A DNA stretch of 64,000 nt from Stramonita haemastoma (taxonomy: Eukaryota; Mollusca; Gastropoda; Neogastropoda; Muricidae): positions 4,208,804 through 4,272,803 of the forward strand of contig CM060323.1 in assembly GCA_030674155.1 (NCBI GenBank), written 5' to 3'. The first letter of the stretch is position 1, and the number at the start of each line of letters is the position of its first letter. The position numbers and the translations under genes were made by a program. The notes beneath the pieces were generated by a model, which was given only the letters and a program-made list of their open reading frames with translations, searched no databases and was not told where the DNA came from. Positions 11,561 to 24,900 of this stretch are shown here, piece after piece.

Positions 11561-11844
11561 TTCTATTTTGGGAGTGAGCAAATTTTCTAGGTAGTGGACA
11601 TTTTTTAAAAAAAATTGTTTTGCTTTCAATGGATCATGTTTTCTTGTTTGGGTTTAAGTTTTTCTAGTGTACTGCCACACAGTATCTATAACACAGAACT
11701 CCAGTAACATGAGCCAGTGGTCTTGCAGTATTTCTTTTTTTTTTTTAACCCTGACCACGTTTATTGCTGGTTTTGTAGGGGAGCATAGAGATGCAGAATA
11801 GGCAGCTGTTCACAAGAACATATTTGCATGCATAAATACACACA

Positions 11845-11879
11845 TGCATGCTTACACATGCACACACAACACACACACG

Positions 11880-11931
<52 letters not shown>

Positions 11932-11960
11932 ACACACACTCACACACACTCACTCACTTA
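11845..11960. repeat. (CA)n microsatellite
   Basis: CA repeat just beyond the predicted 3' end of HDAC3. Confidence 0.95.
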
Positions 11961-12149
11961 CAGCCATACCTAAGTAATCTCGGCATAAACTTGATGTTAA
12001 CTCAACAAACTTTCAGAAAATCTTGAGAATACCTTTACCAGTAAGGAAGTAAAGGTGAAACAGAGAGGGATAGGAAGGGGCGTGGTAATGGTTATAATTA
12101 TCCTCAAGCAGACAACAGAAAACTTCTGCCAAAATATATCAATGATCAG

Positions 12150-12155
12150 TTTATT
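12150..12155 (-). terminator. HDAC3: Poly(A) signal AATAAA, likely end of HDAC3
   Basis: Canonical AATAAA on the - strand in unique AT-rich sequence. It is the best-placed candidate downstream of the HDAC3 stop codon. Confidence 0.4.
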
Positions 12156-13185
12156 CACATGACAAGCACAAACAATATTTATACAACACAGTGTTTTGTT
12201 TTTACTCTTACAAAAAAAAAAAAAAACCCAACAATATCAAACAGTCCATATGTACATGATAGATAGTACTGTGTCATAATATAATATTTACAAATTCCCT
12301 GCTGCTTTGTGGTTTATATATAAAACAAAAACCCATCCTCTCCTCTCCTTCTTTTATGGAGTCAGAGAGAACAGACATACAGTTACTCCGTTTTTTCCCT
12401 CTCTTTCCAACCCCCCCTCCTCCAAAAGCAAAAACCAAAAATTTTAAAAACATTAAGAAAATGAAACAAATTGACAGACAAAATACTCACACTGACATGT
12501 AACACACCAATATAAAAAAATAACGGACATCTTGATTGATAAAATTCAACATGTAAGAACACAAAAAGTCTGCTGCAATAAACACAAAAATGATGCAATC
12601 AGTGATGGAGACAGAAATTGAAAAGCTAAGTGGTTAGAGTGGGTTTGTTTGGTTATTTTTGTTTGGGGTTTTTTTGTTTTGTTTTGTTTTTGTTGTTTTT
12701 TTTGGAGGGGGGGGGGATCCTCAGCTAGAGCTCCCAAGTTCACCAATAGTGAGATTTTTTGCTTATGTCACCGTTTAGGTAGCCGTATTCCGACTTCAAG
12801 GATCATGGTAACTGAGGTGCAGGTGTAAGTCTCTTGCTAAGAAGTCCACTGGAGGAGATTTTTTTTTCTTCTGGAGAAACAAAGAGAGAGATAGAAAAGA
12901 GGTAATTCTTAGCAACAGATTTTTCCAGTGGGGATGCTATTTATACAGACAGGAGGCCCCCAGCATCCCCATGGGGGAGCATGGTATCAATGATACTCTG
13001 GGTTTCTTTATTGCCTCTTTAGATATATCAAAGATCGTCTTCAGGCAAAAGAGCTGTAAGTGTTTTGAGTTGTGTATAGTATCTGTGTACAGTAGAAGAG
13101 CAAAGTGTACTAGTGCATGAGTGTATGAGAGTAGAGAGAGTTTGCATCCATGCATGCACATATGACTCTGTGTGTGTGTGTGTGT

Positions 13186-13224
<39 letters not shown>

Positions 13225-13984
13225 AAAGACAGAGATCGAGCGAGAGACAGAGAGAGACTGCATGCATGTATTGTGTGCATGTATGCGTGTATGTGCATGC
13301 CCTCAAGAACTGAGGAGTACATGAAACCCTTGCTTAAAACGAAAAGCACCACTGTTTGCGGGTATATACACATAGGGAAAACCTGACTGTCAAAGAAAAA
13401 ATGACACTAGTAATAAGCTGTCTGGGCAATTAAAAAACACCTGTGTAGACCTTAACTCTCTATACAACACAAAACAGTCAGATATCCAGAATGCCACATC
13501 ATGTACACAAGGGAAGAAAATTAACAATCTGGAGAAAAACAACAAAAATTTTAAACAACAACAACAAAAGGCAAATAGCGCGAAAGTATGAAGAATTTAA
13601 CCAAAGGAAAACAACAAGTAATCATTTCAAGAGACTTTTTTTCCCATGACTTTTACCAAAAGATTGTACAGGTTTTTACATGTTAGCAAGAACTCAAACT
13701 GAAGAGTGCCTCCCTTCATGTATCAGCCTATCACGAAAGCCTTTACATCTCGTTTGTTTGAAGCAAAAAAAATCTGAGTAGACCTTGGTGCCCAAGATTT
13801 GCTTTCTTCAAATGTCGCCATGGCAGAAGGAAAAGGAAAGAAGGCAAAGTTCAGAGAGTTTTCACTTTGTCGGAAATAAGTTACAGGGAGCAGAACATTC
13901 CATATCTGCTACACCACCTCAGCCAAGACAGAAACCCACAAGGCAGCTATGCTTAACCTTAGGAGTGCAAGTCAACTTAAAAAA

Positions 13985-14268
13985 GTTAAAGTCTGTCCCG
14001 AGCCTAAGGCTCATCAGGCCGGTGCTTATCCCGGTTTCTGTGGCGTTAAGCGACTGAGAGTCATAGACTCCCCCTGGATAGGATGCCAGTCTATCACAGG
14101 GTTAACCCCCAACACAAGGTTGGTACCCCTTTTACACCTGGGTGGGTGAGAAAATAGCCGAAAGTGCCTTTTCCAAGGGCACAACGCCATAGCCGAAAGC
14201 TGGGATCGAACCCGCAACCTTTAGATTACGAGTCCAACGCCCTAACCACTAGACTACAGCGGCGGCTT
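13985..14268 (-). repeat. tRNA-derived SINE with intact Pol III boxes (family G)
   Basis: Read on the - strand, the head has box A TAGTCTAGTGGTTAGGGCG and box B GGTTGCGGGTTCGATCCC at tRNA-like spacing. A ~200-bp body follows with CCTTGGAAAAGGCAC and ACCTTGTGTTGGGGGTTAAC. It is the only copy of this family in the window. It lies in the inferred HDAC3 3' UTR in sense orientation. Confidence 0.85.
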
Positions 14269-15427
14269 GCAAGTCAACTTAGCCTCAGACAAAATTAGCT
14301 CATACACAGCAGAATAATCTACCAAAATGTGCAGGGTTTTTTTAAAAATTGTCTCTGTACTCAGAAGCTTTAGCCTGAAAGATTCGACAAACTTGACTAA
14401 ATGCCCACAGTACCGACTGACTGACAACATTTTTTTTAACTGCAAAATTAGGTGGAGTTTTAGAGGTTTATCTTGTCCTCTTCAAACTAAAAGTCACAAA
14501 GTAAAATTCACCCGAAGTTTGCAAAAAGAATGCTTCGATTGTAAAAACCTTCAGAATTTTTAGGCTAAAAAGAATGATGGAAATTCCCCACCCACCACTA
14601 TCTGGTTGCAGAAATGCCAACATTTTTCTCATATAAAAAACCTGAACAGCCAACTAACACCTGACACACAGCATGGTTACATAAAGGCATCTGTTATGGC
14701 AGTGACATAGCAAAATGACAAGGAAATGAACCTGTATGCCAACACACACACGCACACACAAAAATAAAAACACACACACACACACACACACACACGAAAA
14801 TAAACACACACACACACACACAAAAAACACACACAAATAACACACACACACAATCTCTCTCTCTCTCTCTCCCTCTCTCCCTCCAGCACACATGACTAAA
14901 CATACACCCACACCTATGCCACACAACACAAACATTTTTCAGATCTGCTCACTGACGTCCATGACAGACACATGAATGATGGTTCATATTAATTATACTC
15001 TGCTGCTGCTTTGACCATCAAGTGTTGAAACAGTTTGGGAGGTGACGTGAACATTTGAACTGATTTGATTTCAGCCACAGCAGCCTTACTGAATGCCATG
15101 ACTGGGTTAAGGCTGTAGTGTTACCATGAAGCAAGTCACACACTGTCCACTTTTTTCACAGATGCAGGTGCACACTTTCTATCAATCACTCTCATGTTTA
15201 TACACACGCAGGAGCACTCTTTCAGCTCATACTCGTGTATGCGCACACACAAACCACACCCACGCACACAAGCACACATAGATGCAGTTTCACAGTTTTT
15301 ATCAATACCCCTAATGTGCAAACACACACACACATATACTCGCACATACACACACACATGCCACACACAGAGATGCAATTCTACAGTTTCAATCAATCCG
15401 TCTAATGTGTACACACACACACACATT

Positions 15428-15487
<60 letters not shown>

Positions 15488-15525
15488 TATCCAAGCCAAC
15501 CCCCCATCTAAAACCGAGGACGATG

Positions 15526-17708
15526 TCAGACGTCCAGAAAGCCGTCGTTCTCTTTGTCGTTGTCCTTGTCACCGTCGTAGTATTCATTGGCTGGATCCGC
15601 CCTGTCACACAACACACACCATTGGCTATTGCTTTTTGTGTCAGCCAATCACTGTCTTTGTTACACAGAACAAGAATCATTGACTTTAAAAAATCACTAT
15701 TGATATAACTTTGCACTATCATTTCTCAGAAGGCACAAAGCTTTTTTTTCCCCGCTGCAATCATTATTAAAAAAAATTAGCCTTTTATGCTCATCTTGCT
15801 CTTTTTATTTATTTATTTATTCAATTATTGATTTATTCTTTTACACCAAGGCTAATATACAGTCCACTTTGTTCACAGATTATAATATATATATATATAT
15901 ATTATATATATATATATATATGTGAAATATAAAATAAAATAAAAAAAAATAAAGTTTTTTTTAAAATATATATATATTTTTTTTTATTAATTATATATAT
16001 ATATATATATAATATAACATAATATATAATATATTCTTCTTCTTATTATTATTATTAACTAACTCCCCCCACACTGGTGAACAAACTCCTCACCTTTTAT
16101 CCAGTTCTTCTTCCGAGGGTCGAAGGTCAGGGTCAGTCTCCTCCGAGTTCTCCATGCAGAGGTCAGGGGGCACGTCGTGCATCTGAACACTGGGGCAAAG
16201 GTCAGGTTCTTCAGGTTCTCGTGCGTGGCGATGCGTATCGTTCCAAGTACTGGGGATCAGACAGAGCATTGGGTCACACTGCTGCTGGACATTAGTTGTG
16301 GGTAGGGGTGGGGGTGTGGGGTATATGTTACAATACATGTCATAAGACAGTACAATACAATCTGTACTCTATTTCATGTTACAATACATGTCATAAGACA
16401 GTACAATACAATCCTGCTACATCTATTTCATGTTACAATACATGTCATAAGACAGTACAATACAATCTGTTACATCTATTTCATGTTACAATACATGTCA
16501 TAAGACAGTACAATACAATCCTGCTACACCTATTTCATTTCTATGTATAAGAGTTAATGTTACTCTATTCATGTGAGTATAGTACATATTATCAAAATAT
16601 AATAACTAAAAATTCAACAGAACAAATTCACTTCTCTGGGAAGTTTTATCTGATGTTGAACTACTTTTCTTTTTGGCTTATGATCATGTGTAATGTGGTA
16701 TTTAAATCTGTGTACTTCCTTCTGAGCTTCCAACCTGAGTGGTGCTCTAGGTGTCCATCTTTCAGAAAAGATGATAAAGTGAAATTTCAGTTGACACAAT
16801 GCATTTAGAAAATACCTAGGAGATGATGAATTGAAATCCGGTTGACAAGATTGCAACAACAGATTTATCCCTGGCAAAAATCACAATTAAAAAAAACAAA
16901 AAAACAACTAAACATGACCTCTCAGAAAGGGAAACAAATGACGCACTCAGAGGAATTTTTTTTTTTTTTAAAAGGTGGCAATGTAGACATCTCCTTGAGA
17001 GACAGCGGTCCAAATACCACACAGAGAAACTAGCCATGACTGTCCAACATTATACACCATACATCCCCAAAGTCAGGATGCGGCTTCCTTCATGGGGGGG
17101 GGGGGGGGGGGGGGGGGGGGCAAAAAACGGCTGCGTTTACAAAATCTCACCAGAGCTCTAGCCAAGGAATGAAAAAAAAAAAAAGGAATAAACAACACTA
17201 TTCAAACAACAGCTTGATACACTGCAACAGAAAAACAGAAAGACAACAACAAAAAACCTAGCCCCAGGGAAGGGAGGGGGGGATGGAGGGAGGAGGGGAA
17301 TGGAGGGAGTGAGGGAAAGAGGAAGGGAATGGAGGGAGGGATGGACACAGGGGAGGGAGGGATGGAGGTAGGGCACTGCCTGCTGACCTGTTTGGTGTTG
17401 AGGTTCTCCTGCTTGGTGCTGATGTCTGGGTGCAGCAGGAAGTCCGGGGCGAAGTAGGCCAGGTAATCTGGGGGAAGGATTGAGAAAAATATCAGCAGTC
17501 AAACAGCAAAGAAAACCCACACGCACACATGTGCACACAGACACACACACACACACACGCACACACACACTGCAAGCACACACGCACACACACATACACA
17601 CAAAAGAAACTTAACAAAACTTTACAAAAAATACACATATTTTCACTCCTATCTCCTCCCCTTGTCCAGTGTAAAATCACTTGTTAGTGGATAGACTTAA
17701 AATGAAGA

Positions 17709-17767
<59 letters not shown>

Positions 17768-18178
17768 CAACACACAAGGCAGAGCAAACAGTCAGCACAC
17801 ACACACACACACATATGCACATGCACACACATGCACAAGAGCAGAGCAGAACAGGTCAGCACACACACACACACACACACACACACCACACACACGACAC
17901 ACGGTAAGCCAGACGTTGTGATTTCATCCAGCAAGATGGCGTCTCGTAGTCCAGACAGGTCACGTTTCTTGGTTACCCCCCCAACACCCGCATGGCAGCC
18001 AAGTCTTGACACTCACGCATTCTCTGAGTGCACATGGTGTAGGGTGACATTTGTATGAAGATGGTGTAGATGTCACACGAAACACTTGAAGCAGCATCAG
18101 TTCAACATGCATGTGCACACATGCATGCACACACACAACACACACAATGCGCAGCGCACAACACACACACACACATGC

Positions 18179-18219
<41 letters not shown>

Positions 18220-18282
18220 TTTGTCATACCACATAAGACAGTAAACAATTTTACAGTTTTCAAAGAACCTTCATTATTTCTT

Positions 18283-18327
<45 letters not shown>

Positions 18328-20973
18328 CACTACAACAAAGTACATAGTACACTATTCATACATGCACAGCAATGGACACTTTACCATTTCCAAAAACACC
18401 TGTACACACTACATACCACTTTAGACGAAACGAACAATCACAATGTAGAATTCACGGGAAACAAAACCCAAACAACTTACTGCAGGTTTCTATGATTCAA
18501 TCAGTTCTTGTTCACAGGAGATGAAAAAAGGAGGTCTACATGTGGATGTTAGTTGTAAAAGTTGGGGCATTGTCTGCGTAGGTACAGCCAAGGTGCTTGT
18601 TCTTGCTTGGTGGTTACCCCCCTCCCCAAACACAAGCATGTCATGCCAAGTCTTTGCCCACACTCACGCACCAAAATGTTAAATATGCACAAGGGTGTTA
18701 GGGATTATCAAATTCATGGATAGCAATAAAGATATGATAGATGTCTCTCATCAGATATACACCTCAAAACGGCATACATTGTACAGACACATTAGGCAGT
18801 TCACAACTATGTAAGTATATATTCACACATGCACAGCGATGTGGACACTTTTTACCATTTTCCAAAGAGACTTGTATATGTATACATACACACCCATTTT
18901 TTTTACAACATTAAACATTAAAATATATCACAGATGTCAATGTAGAATTCACACACAAAAAATAAATTAAAAAAACCCCAAACCTTAGCTGCAAGGGTTC
19001 TCTACGATTTCAATCAGTTCTTTTCACTGCAAGATGGGAAAAAAAATGTAGATTTCCTACCACACCAATGATGGTGAGTGAGGGTATATTTTAAAAAGTT
19101 GGAGGGAAAAAAAAGCTCAAAATTTATTTGTATGGCATACAGTCTATATATTACATACCAAGGCTTTTCTTTTTCTTGCTTTTTTTTTTTTGTGAAGTAG
19201 AAATACTATATCACTCACCCATGGCCTTTGACGCTGAGGTTGAAACAGCCCAATCTGTCACTGCCCAGTGAATCTGCTCCACACTGCACACACAACACAG
19301 GTTTGTTTACAGGATATGCCAATGAAACTCTAGGAGTTTGCCAGGAGCATTATCAGAAGTTCAAGGAAGCAATCCATGCAGCATTATATATGTAATCTAC
19401 ACTCTCTATCACTGATATACCAGCCAAAATAAAACGGCAATACATATGTACAGACACCGACCTTTAAGAATCGAGAAGCAGAATATATTATCATTATCTT
19501 AGTAGTAGAAGAAGTAGTAGTGGAAGTATTGTTAGTATTATTTTCATTACTAGAATATTCACATATAGCAGTTTGAAAGTAAGTGTCTATACATGACCTC
19601 ACAGTAGTTTAGCTAAGCAAATGAGAAGAGAGAACACACACACACAGTCACACTTGCAATACATAGCATATGAAAAATACACACCTAACAGCAAAGACAA
19701 AAAAAAAACCCTAGGGCCTGACCAGAACACTGAATACATGTGTATAGTATACATATGAAATCCCTGATTATGACACATCTGTACTTTACTGGTATCAAAA
19801 TATACTTAGCCTTTTCATTTATCTGTTCCTTCGTTTGTTGACATCAAATTTCCTAACAGACCTATTACCACTCTGGTTTTTTTTCATCAAGCAAAACCAG
19901 CCCAATATACATAAAAATCTACTGAATGTAGCGATGTTACCCTGAAAAAAAAAAAGGAAAAAGGGAATTCAGGTGGTACGTACCTGAAGGACGACACAGG
20001 TAGGCTGGTAGTAGTCCATCACGCTCTGTATCACAGGCTTGAACACGCTCATGTACGCTGCAACACAGCACCATCATCAGCCATCACCACCACTGCTCTC
20101 CACTTCACTCAGAGTCACACTCCATGTCACACACACACAATGGTGCTCTAGCTGTAGATACATGTCCTAACAAGTTTGTCAGAGATACTTTTATATAGTT
20201 GTCATCCTCCACCACCAAACGAACAGTCAATAAGGTAACTAGCAAGTGAATTATTTATTTATTTATTTATTTATTCTTTTATATCGAGGATAATGGAATA
20301 AGCAATCATGTGCTTTTTTACATCCAGTCCCCGTGTGTATGCAGTTTTGTAAATGTCACCTGTTCCCACCAGCACACGATAAGCAGAACAGAATTTAAGT
20401 GTGTGTGTGAATGAGATGACAAGCAAGTCAATGAGGTAACCAGCAAGTCAATGAGCTGAATAGCAAGTCAATGAGGTAACCAGCAAGTCAATGAGCTGAA
20501 TAGCAAGTCAATGAGGTAACTAACAAGTCAATGAGGTAACTAGCAAGTCAATGAGCTGAATAGCAAGTCAATGAGGTAACCTGCAAGTCAATGAGCTGAA
20601 TAGCAAGTCAATGAGGTAACTAACAAGTCAATGAGGTAACTAGCAAGTCAATGAGCTGAATAGCAAGTCAATGAGGTAACCAGCAAGTCAATGAGGTAAC
20701 TAGCAAGTCATTGAGATAACCAGCAAGTCAGTGAGCTGAGTATTAAGTCAAAAAGTTTTTAAAAAAGAAAAAAAAAGCTCACATTCATCATCGATGCCTT
20801 CTTTCAGGGGAACGTTGACAGAATAATGTCTGCCACTGTCTGCTCCAATTTCATACATGTCACCTGCACACATACAGATAGTCACAAATATATATATATA
20901 CAAAAAATATATACATGTAACCACACAGACACACACACTTTCATGCAGGCGTGTGCGAACACTCACACACACA

Positions 20974-21014
<41 letters not shown>

Positions 21015-21868
21015 GCATGCACACACACACACACATGTACCCACACACACTCTATAATAATAACCCAAATAAACAGAACAGAAGAAGAAGAAAGCCACCA
21101 AGGTGTGTGTATGTGTACCTGTTCCAGGGAAGAAGAAGTTGCCGTACTTGTGGAAGGAGACGGTCATGACACGGTCAGTGAGGTAGAAGGCTTCCTGCAC
21201 CCCATCCCCGTGGTGAATGTCGATGTCGATGTACAGAACACGCTGGTGGTATCTGTCCCATCACACCACAGCACACACAGCAGTCAGTTTTCCCCCACTT
21301 TCAGCTCCTCTCAGAGACTATTTCATATCACAGCGCACAAATCCCAACATCACTTAGTCAAGAGTGCTATATTTAGCAAGCTCTTTCCTTTCACCTAGTC
21401 CAAGTGTGGTCAGTTCCTGCTATAATTAGCACCAGCTGGCCCCCAACTGGGCTGGGATGGGATGGATTAATTATTTAGCAGCTGAAAGAAGCTGAAAGTG
21501 GGGGAAACTGACAGCTGTGTCATCCCATCCCATCCTAAGATGGGGGCCAGTTGGTGCTAGTTATAGCAGGAACTGACCACACTTGGGCTTTTGGTTAAAG
21601 GAAGGGCATGCTAAATTTAACACGCTGGACTGAGTGATGTTGGATTTGTATGCTGTGAGCATCATACCTTGCTGTCAGTCTAGTGTTATCTGAGTGTGTG
21701 GGTGTGTGGGTATGGGTGTGTGTGTGTGTTAGGGGTAAGTGGGGGGAGAGTGTGGGTGTGGGTGTGTTTGGGTGGGCATATATGTGTGTGTGTTTTGTGT
21801 TGGGGGTAGGTGGGGAAGTGTGTGTGTGTAGGTGTGTTTGAGAGAGAGAAAGTGTGTGGTGTGTGTTT

Positions 21869-21899
<31 letters not shown>

Positions 21900-21911
21900 T
21901 GTGTGTGTGTG

Positions 21912-21963
<52 letters not shown>

Positions 21964-24900
21964 ACGCGCATAAAATGTGTGTCTGTGTTGGGAGTGGGTG
22001 TAAATGGGTGTAAGTATGTGTAAGTGGGTGGGTGTGCATGGGTGGTTGGGTGTGTGTCTGTTCACGAATGCTTGCATGCATGTCCATGAATGAATGTGTG
22101 CTTTTGCGCACATTTCCTGTTTATGAGTGTGTAACCTAATATGTCTATAGCTAGTTTTTGTTTAAAAAAATATTTGTCATAATTTATTTTTTTACACTTC
22201 AATTCATCATCAGGCAAAATTGTTTATTTAGTGATAAAAATTAATACTTGACAGTAGCAGATTTTCTACAAAGTTTCACCCATGGTATTTTTTTCCAGAA
22301 ATATTCTATACTTTCATTCCATAAGTCTTGATATTTGGTACAGGAGAAAATGGAATAACTGCTAATATTAATTTTCTGCACAGAAAACTGACGCACAAAA
22401 AGCAGATACTCACTTTAACAGTTCCAGAATGGCAATGACGATGTCGTTCACATAACAAAAGCCTGAAGCCTGAAAATTAAAAAAAACTTTGTTGATTGTT
22501 TTTGTTGATATTTTTTTTTCCTTTGCAAGAGATATGAGATTCACCAATGGTGATATTTTGCGCATGGAAAATGTTTTTGTTCTGTATGAAGGTAGCTGCA
22601 TTCCAACTTTAGGGATGATGTCTAAACATGACACCAGTGTGCATGTGTGTTTGGGGGTTTTAAAAAAAATTTGCCATATAAAATTATCAGCACACAACAA
22701 TGACCTGCTCTTCTGAAAAGTAAACTGTTTTAATGCAAGATTTCTGTATGCATTTGCACATAGGCCTTTGGTCTATAGTCTCATCTGAATAATTTGGGGG
22801 GTAGTGGAGTCAGTACTAATGTTAACTCCAGGGGAAAAATCCCTCAAACAGGTGCCTTAGGGCCATCAGATCATGAGCTCAATGCTGTAACCACTAGGCT
22901 ACTCTGCCCCTGTTGATTTAAATAACATAATCACAAATAAGACCAAACACAAACACACACCATACACACACACACACAATATGAAAATCTGAAAAAAAAA
23001 ACCAACTCTTAAATGACACAGTGCCTAAATGACTTCATATCTTCAGGCTAAAAAAACAAGAAAACAAACCCCAGACCATGATGAGGATGCCAGCCATTCC
23101 TCTTGGTTTATCATCCCCATGTTACAAAAAAAGCTTAAAAAAGAGCTAACAAACACTTCAAGTACAAATATATAATATATAAAAATGCCATATGGGCAAA
23201 TACCACTGCAGAATGGACATTCTGTGCCCATCCCTGTGTTTACAATATCCCCACCTGCTCTCCAGAACAAAACAATACAGATAAAATATCATATAACATA
23301 TAAATGAAAACATTTTTAAGATTTGCTCAAAATAGGAAGGATAATGGACTGGGAATCCAGAAAATAATCAAGAAAGATGACAGAAAGTTATTTTTTTTTA
23401 AAAAAAGAAAAAAAAGAAGACACAAACAAAGCGAGAGACAGAAAAGGGGAAATTTCTAGCACAGAATTTCCAGAAGGTGGGGATGTTATTTATACTGGAA
23501 GAGCTCCAAGCATCCCCCATGGGGCAAAAGTGAATCCTTGAAGAAAGGTCAAAAGCAAAACAATAAGTGTGTGTATCAAACAGCTTTTTAAATGGTTTTT
23601 TTTGTGCACACTTAGATTATTCCATAACTATCCATATCCAAATATATTGGTATTTCAGGCAATAAACGATGAGACATAATCAGCTCACCTCGTATTTTTT
23701 TGGCATGATGAAGTCCCCCCGACCAGTTGATAGCAATGTCACAGTGCTGTAAAACAACACATCAGTTGAAATCACCATCGAGCATCTCACAGCTAGATCC
23801 CTGTACAACAAGCTTGACCATTGGATTCATTTTCTCCAGGGCCCAACTTCTTCTTAACTCAGTCTTTGGGGCACTGCCCTGACTTTTTCAGGCAGTATGG
23901 AATGGATGGTGTGGGCAAGTTGAACCAGGCAGAGCTGAACCTATCCCTCTATAGGCACCCTCCCTCTAAGGCAGGGTGCTGGTGGATATGTTCCCATCAT
24001 CCATCCCTACGACCATCACTGGCCTATTCTTCTATTGATATAAGGCAGTTCCCGGTGGGAAGAGATGACAAGATTTACAAAACTGCATACACACGGGACT
24101 GGATGTAAAAAAGCACATCATGAATGCTTATTCCATTATCCTCAATATAAAAAAGGAATGAATAAATAAATAACCAAGTGTATAATGAGAAATCTACTTA
24201 GTCAAACTGCAAAGTTCAATGTTTACGCTATAATGAGATGAAAACTGATAAAGATTTTTTTTTTTTAAAGAATTAATGTCAGCAGGATTCTAAAGAATTT
24301 TTTTTTAAAGAATTTATGTCAGCAGGATTCTAACACGAATCTACTTACAACCCCCCCATCCCCCACCCCCAAAGTTATACTTTGCTCAAATATTTAGTAG
24401 TTGCAATCTTTTAAAAAATTTACCTGAAAAAAGACAACTAGCTGAATATCTCTGGCTTCTGCCATCTTCTAATAATAATAATGATAATGATAATGATATG
24501 ATGATGATGATGATGATGATGATGAGATGATGATGATGATGATATAATAATAATAATAATAATAATAAACAGACTCTACAGCAAACAAACTAGTTGAACC
24601 CCATAAAAGAAATCAATGGTGCAGGGGCAAACCATTCAGCAAACCCAAAACATGTACTTGTGTTACAAAGCAAGCAGTTTCAGGTTCAAATCATATCTGA
24701 AGTACTCTTAGACATTTAGAGCTCTGTAGCCAGGATTACTGCCACATGTCCTATAGCCAGTATAGGGCAAATAAAGAACCCACAGCAGCAAGAAATCACA
24801 TGGGGAAAAAAAAAACACTCTCATAAGGCAATGATGATAAATGCAGTAAAAAATCTAAAAGATTTAAAGGCTTGTACTGCACTTGGCAATGTGCCCTCAG

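Larger units (their letters stand above)
12130..15525 (-). other. HDAC3: Probable 3' UTR of HDAC3
   Basis: A ~3.4-kb non-coding stretch runs downstream of the HDAC3 stop to an AATAAA on the - strand at 12155-12150. It contains a sense-oriented tRNA-headed SINE (13985-14268) and CA/TC tracts at 13165-13225, 14743-14880 and 15411-15488. A conserved repeat at 12720-13020 resembles 23440-23540. The extent is inferred from the poly(A) signal, and an earlier end is possible. Confidence 0.4.
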
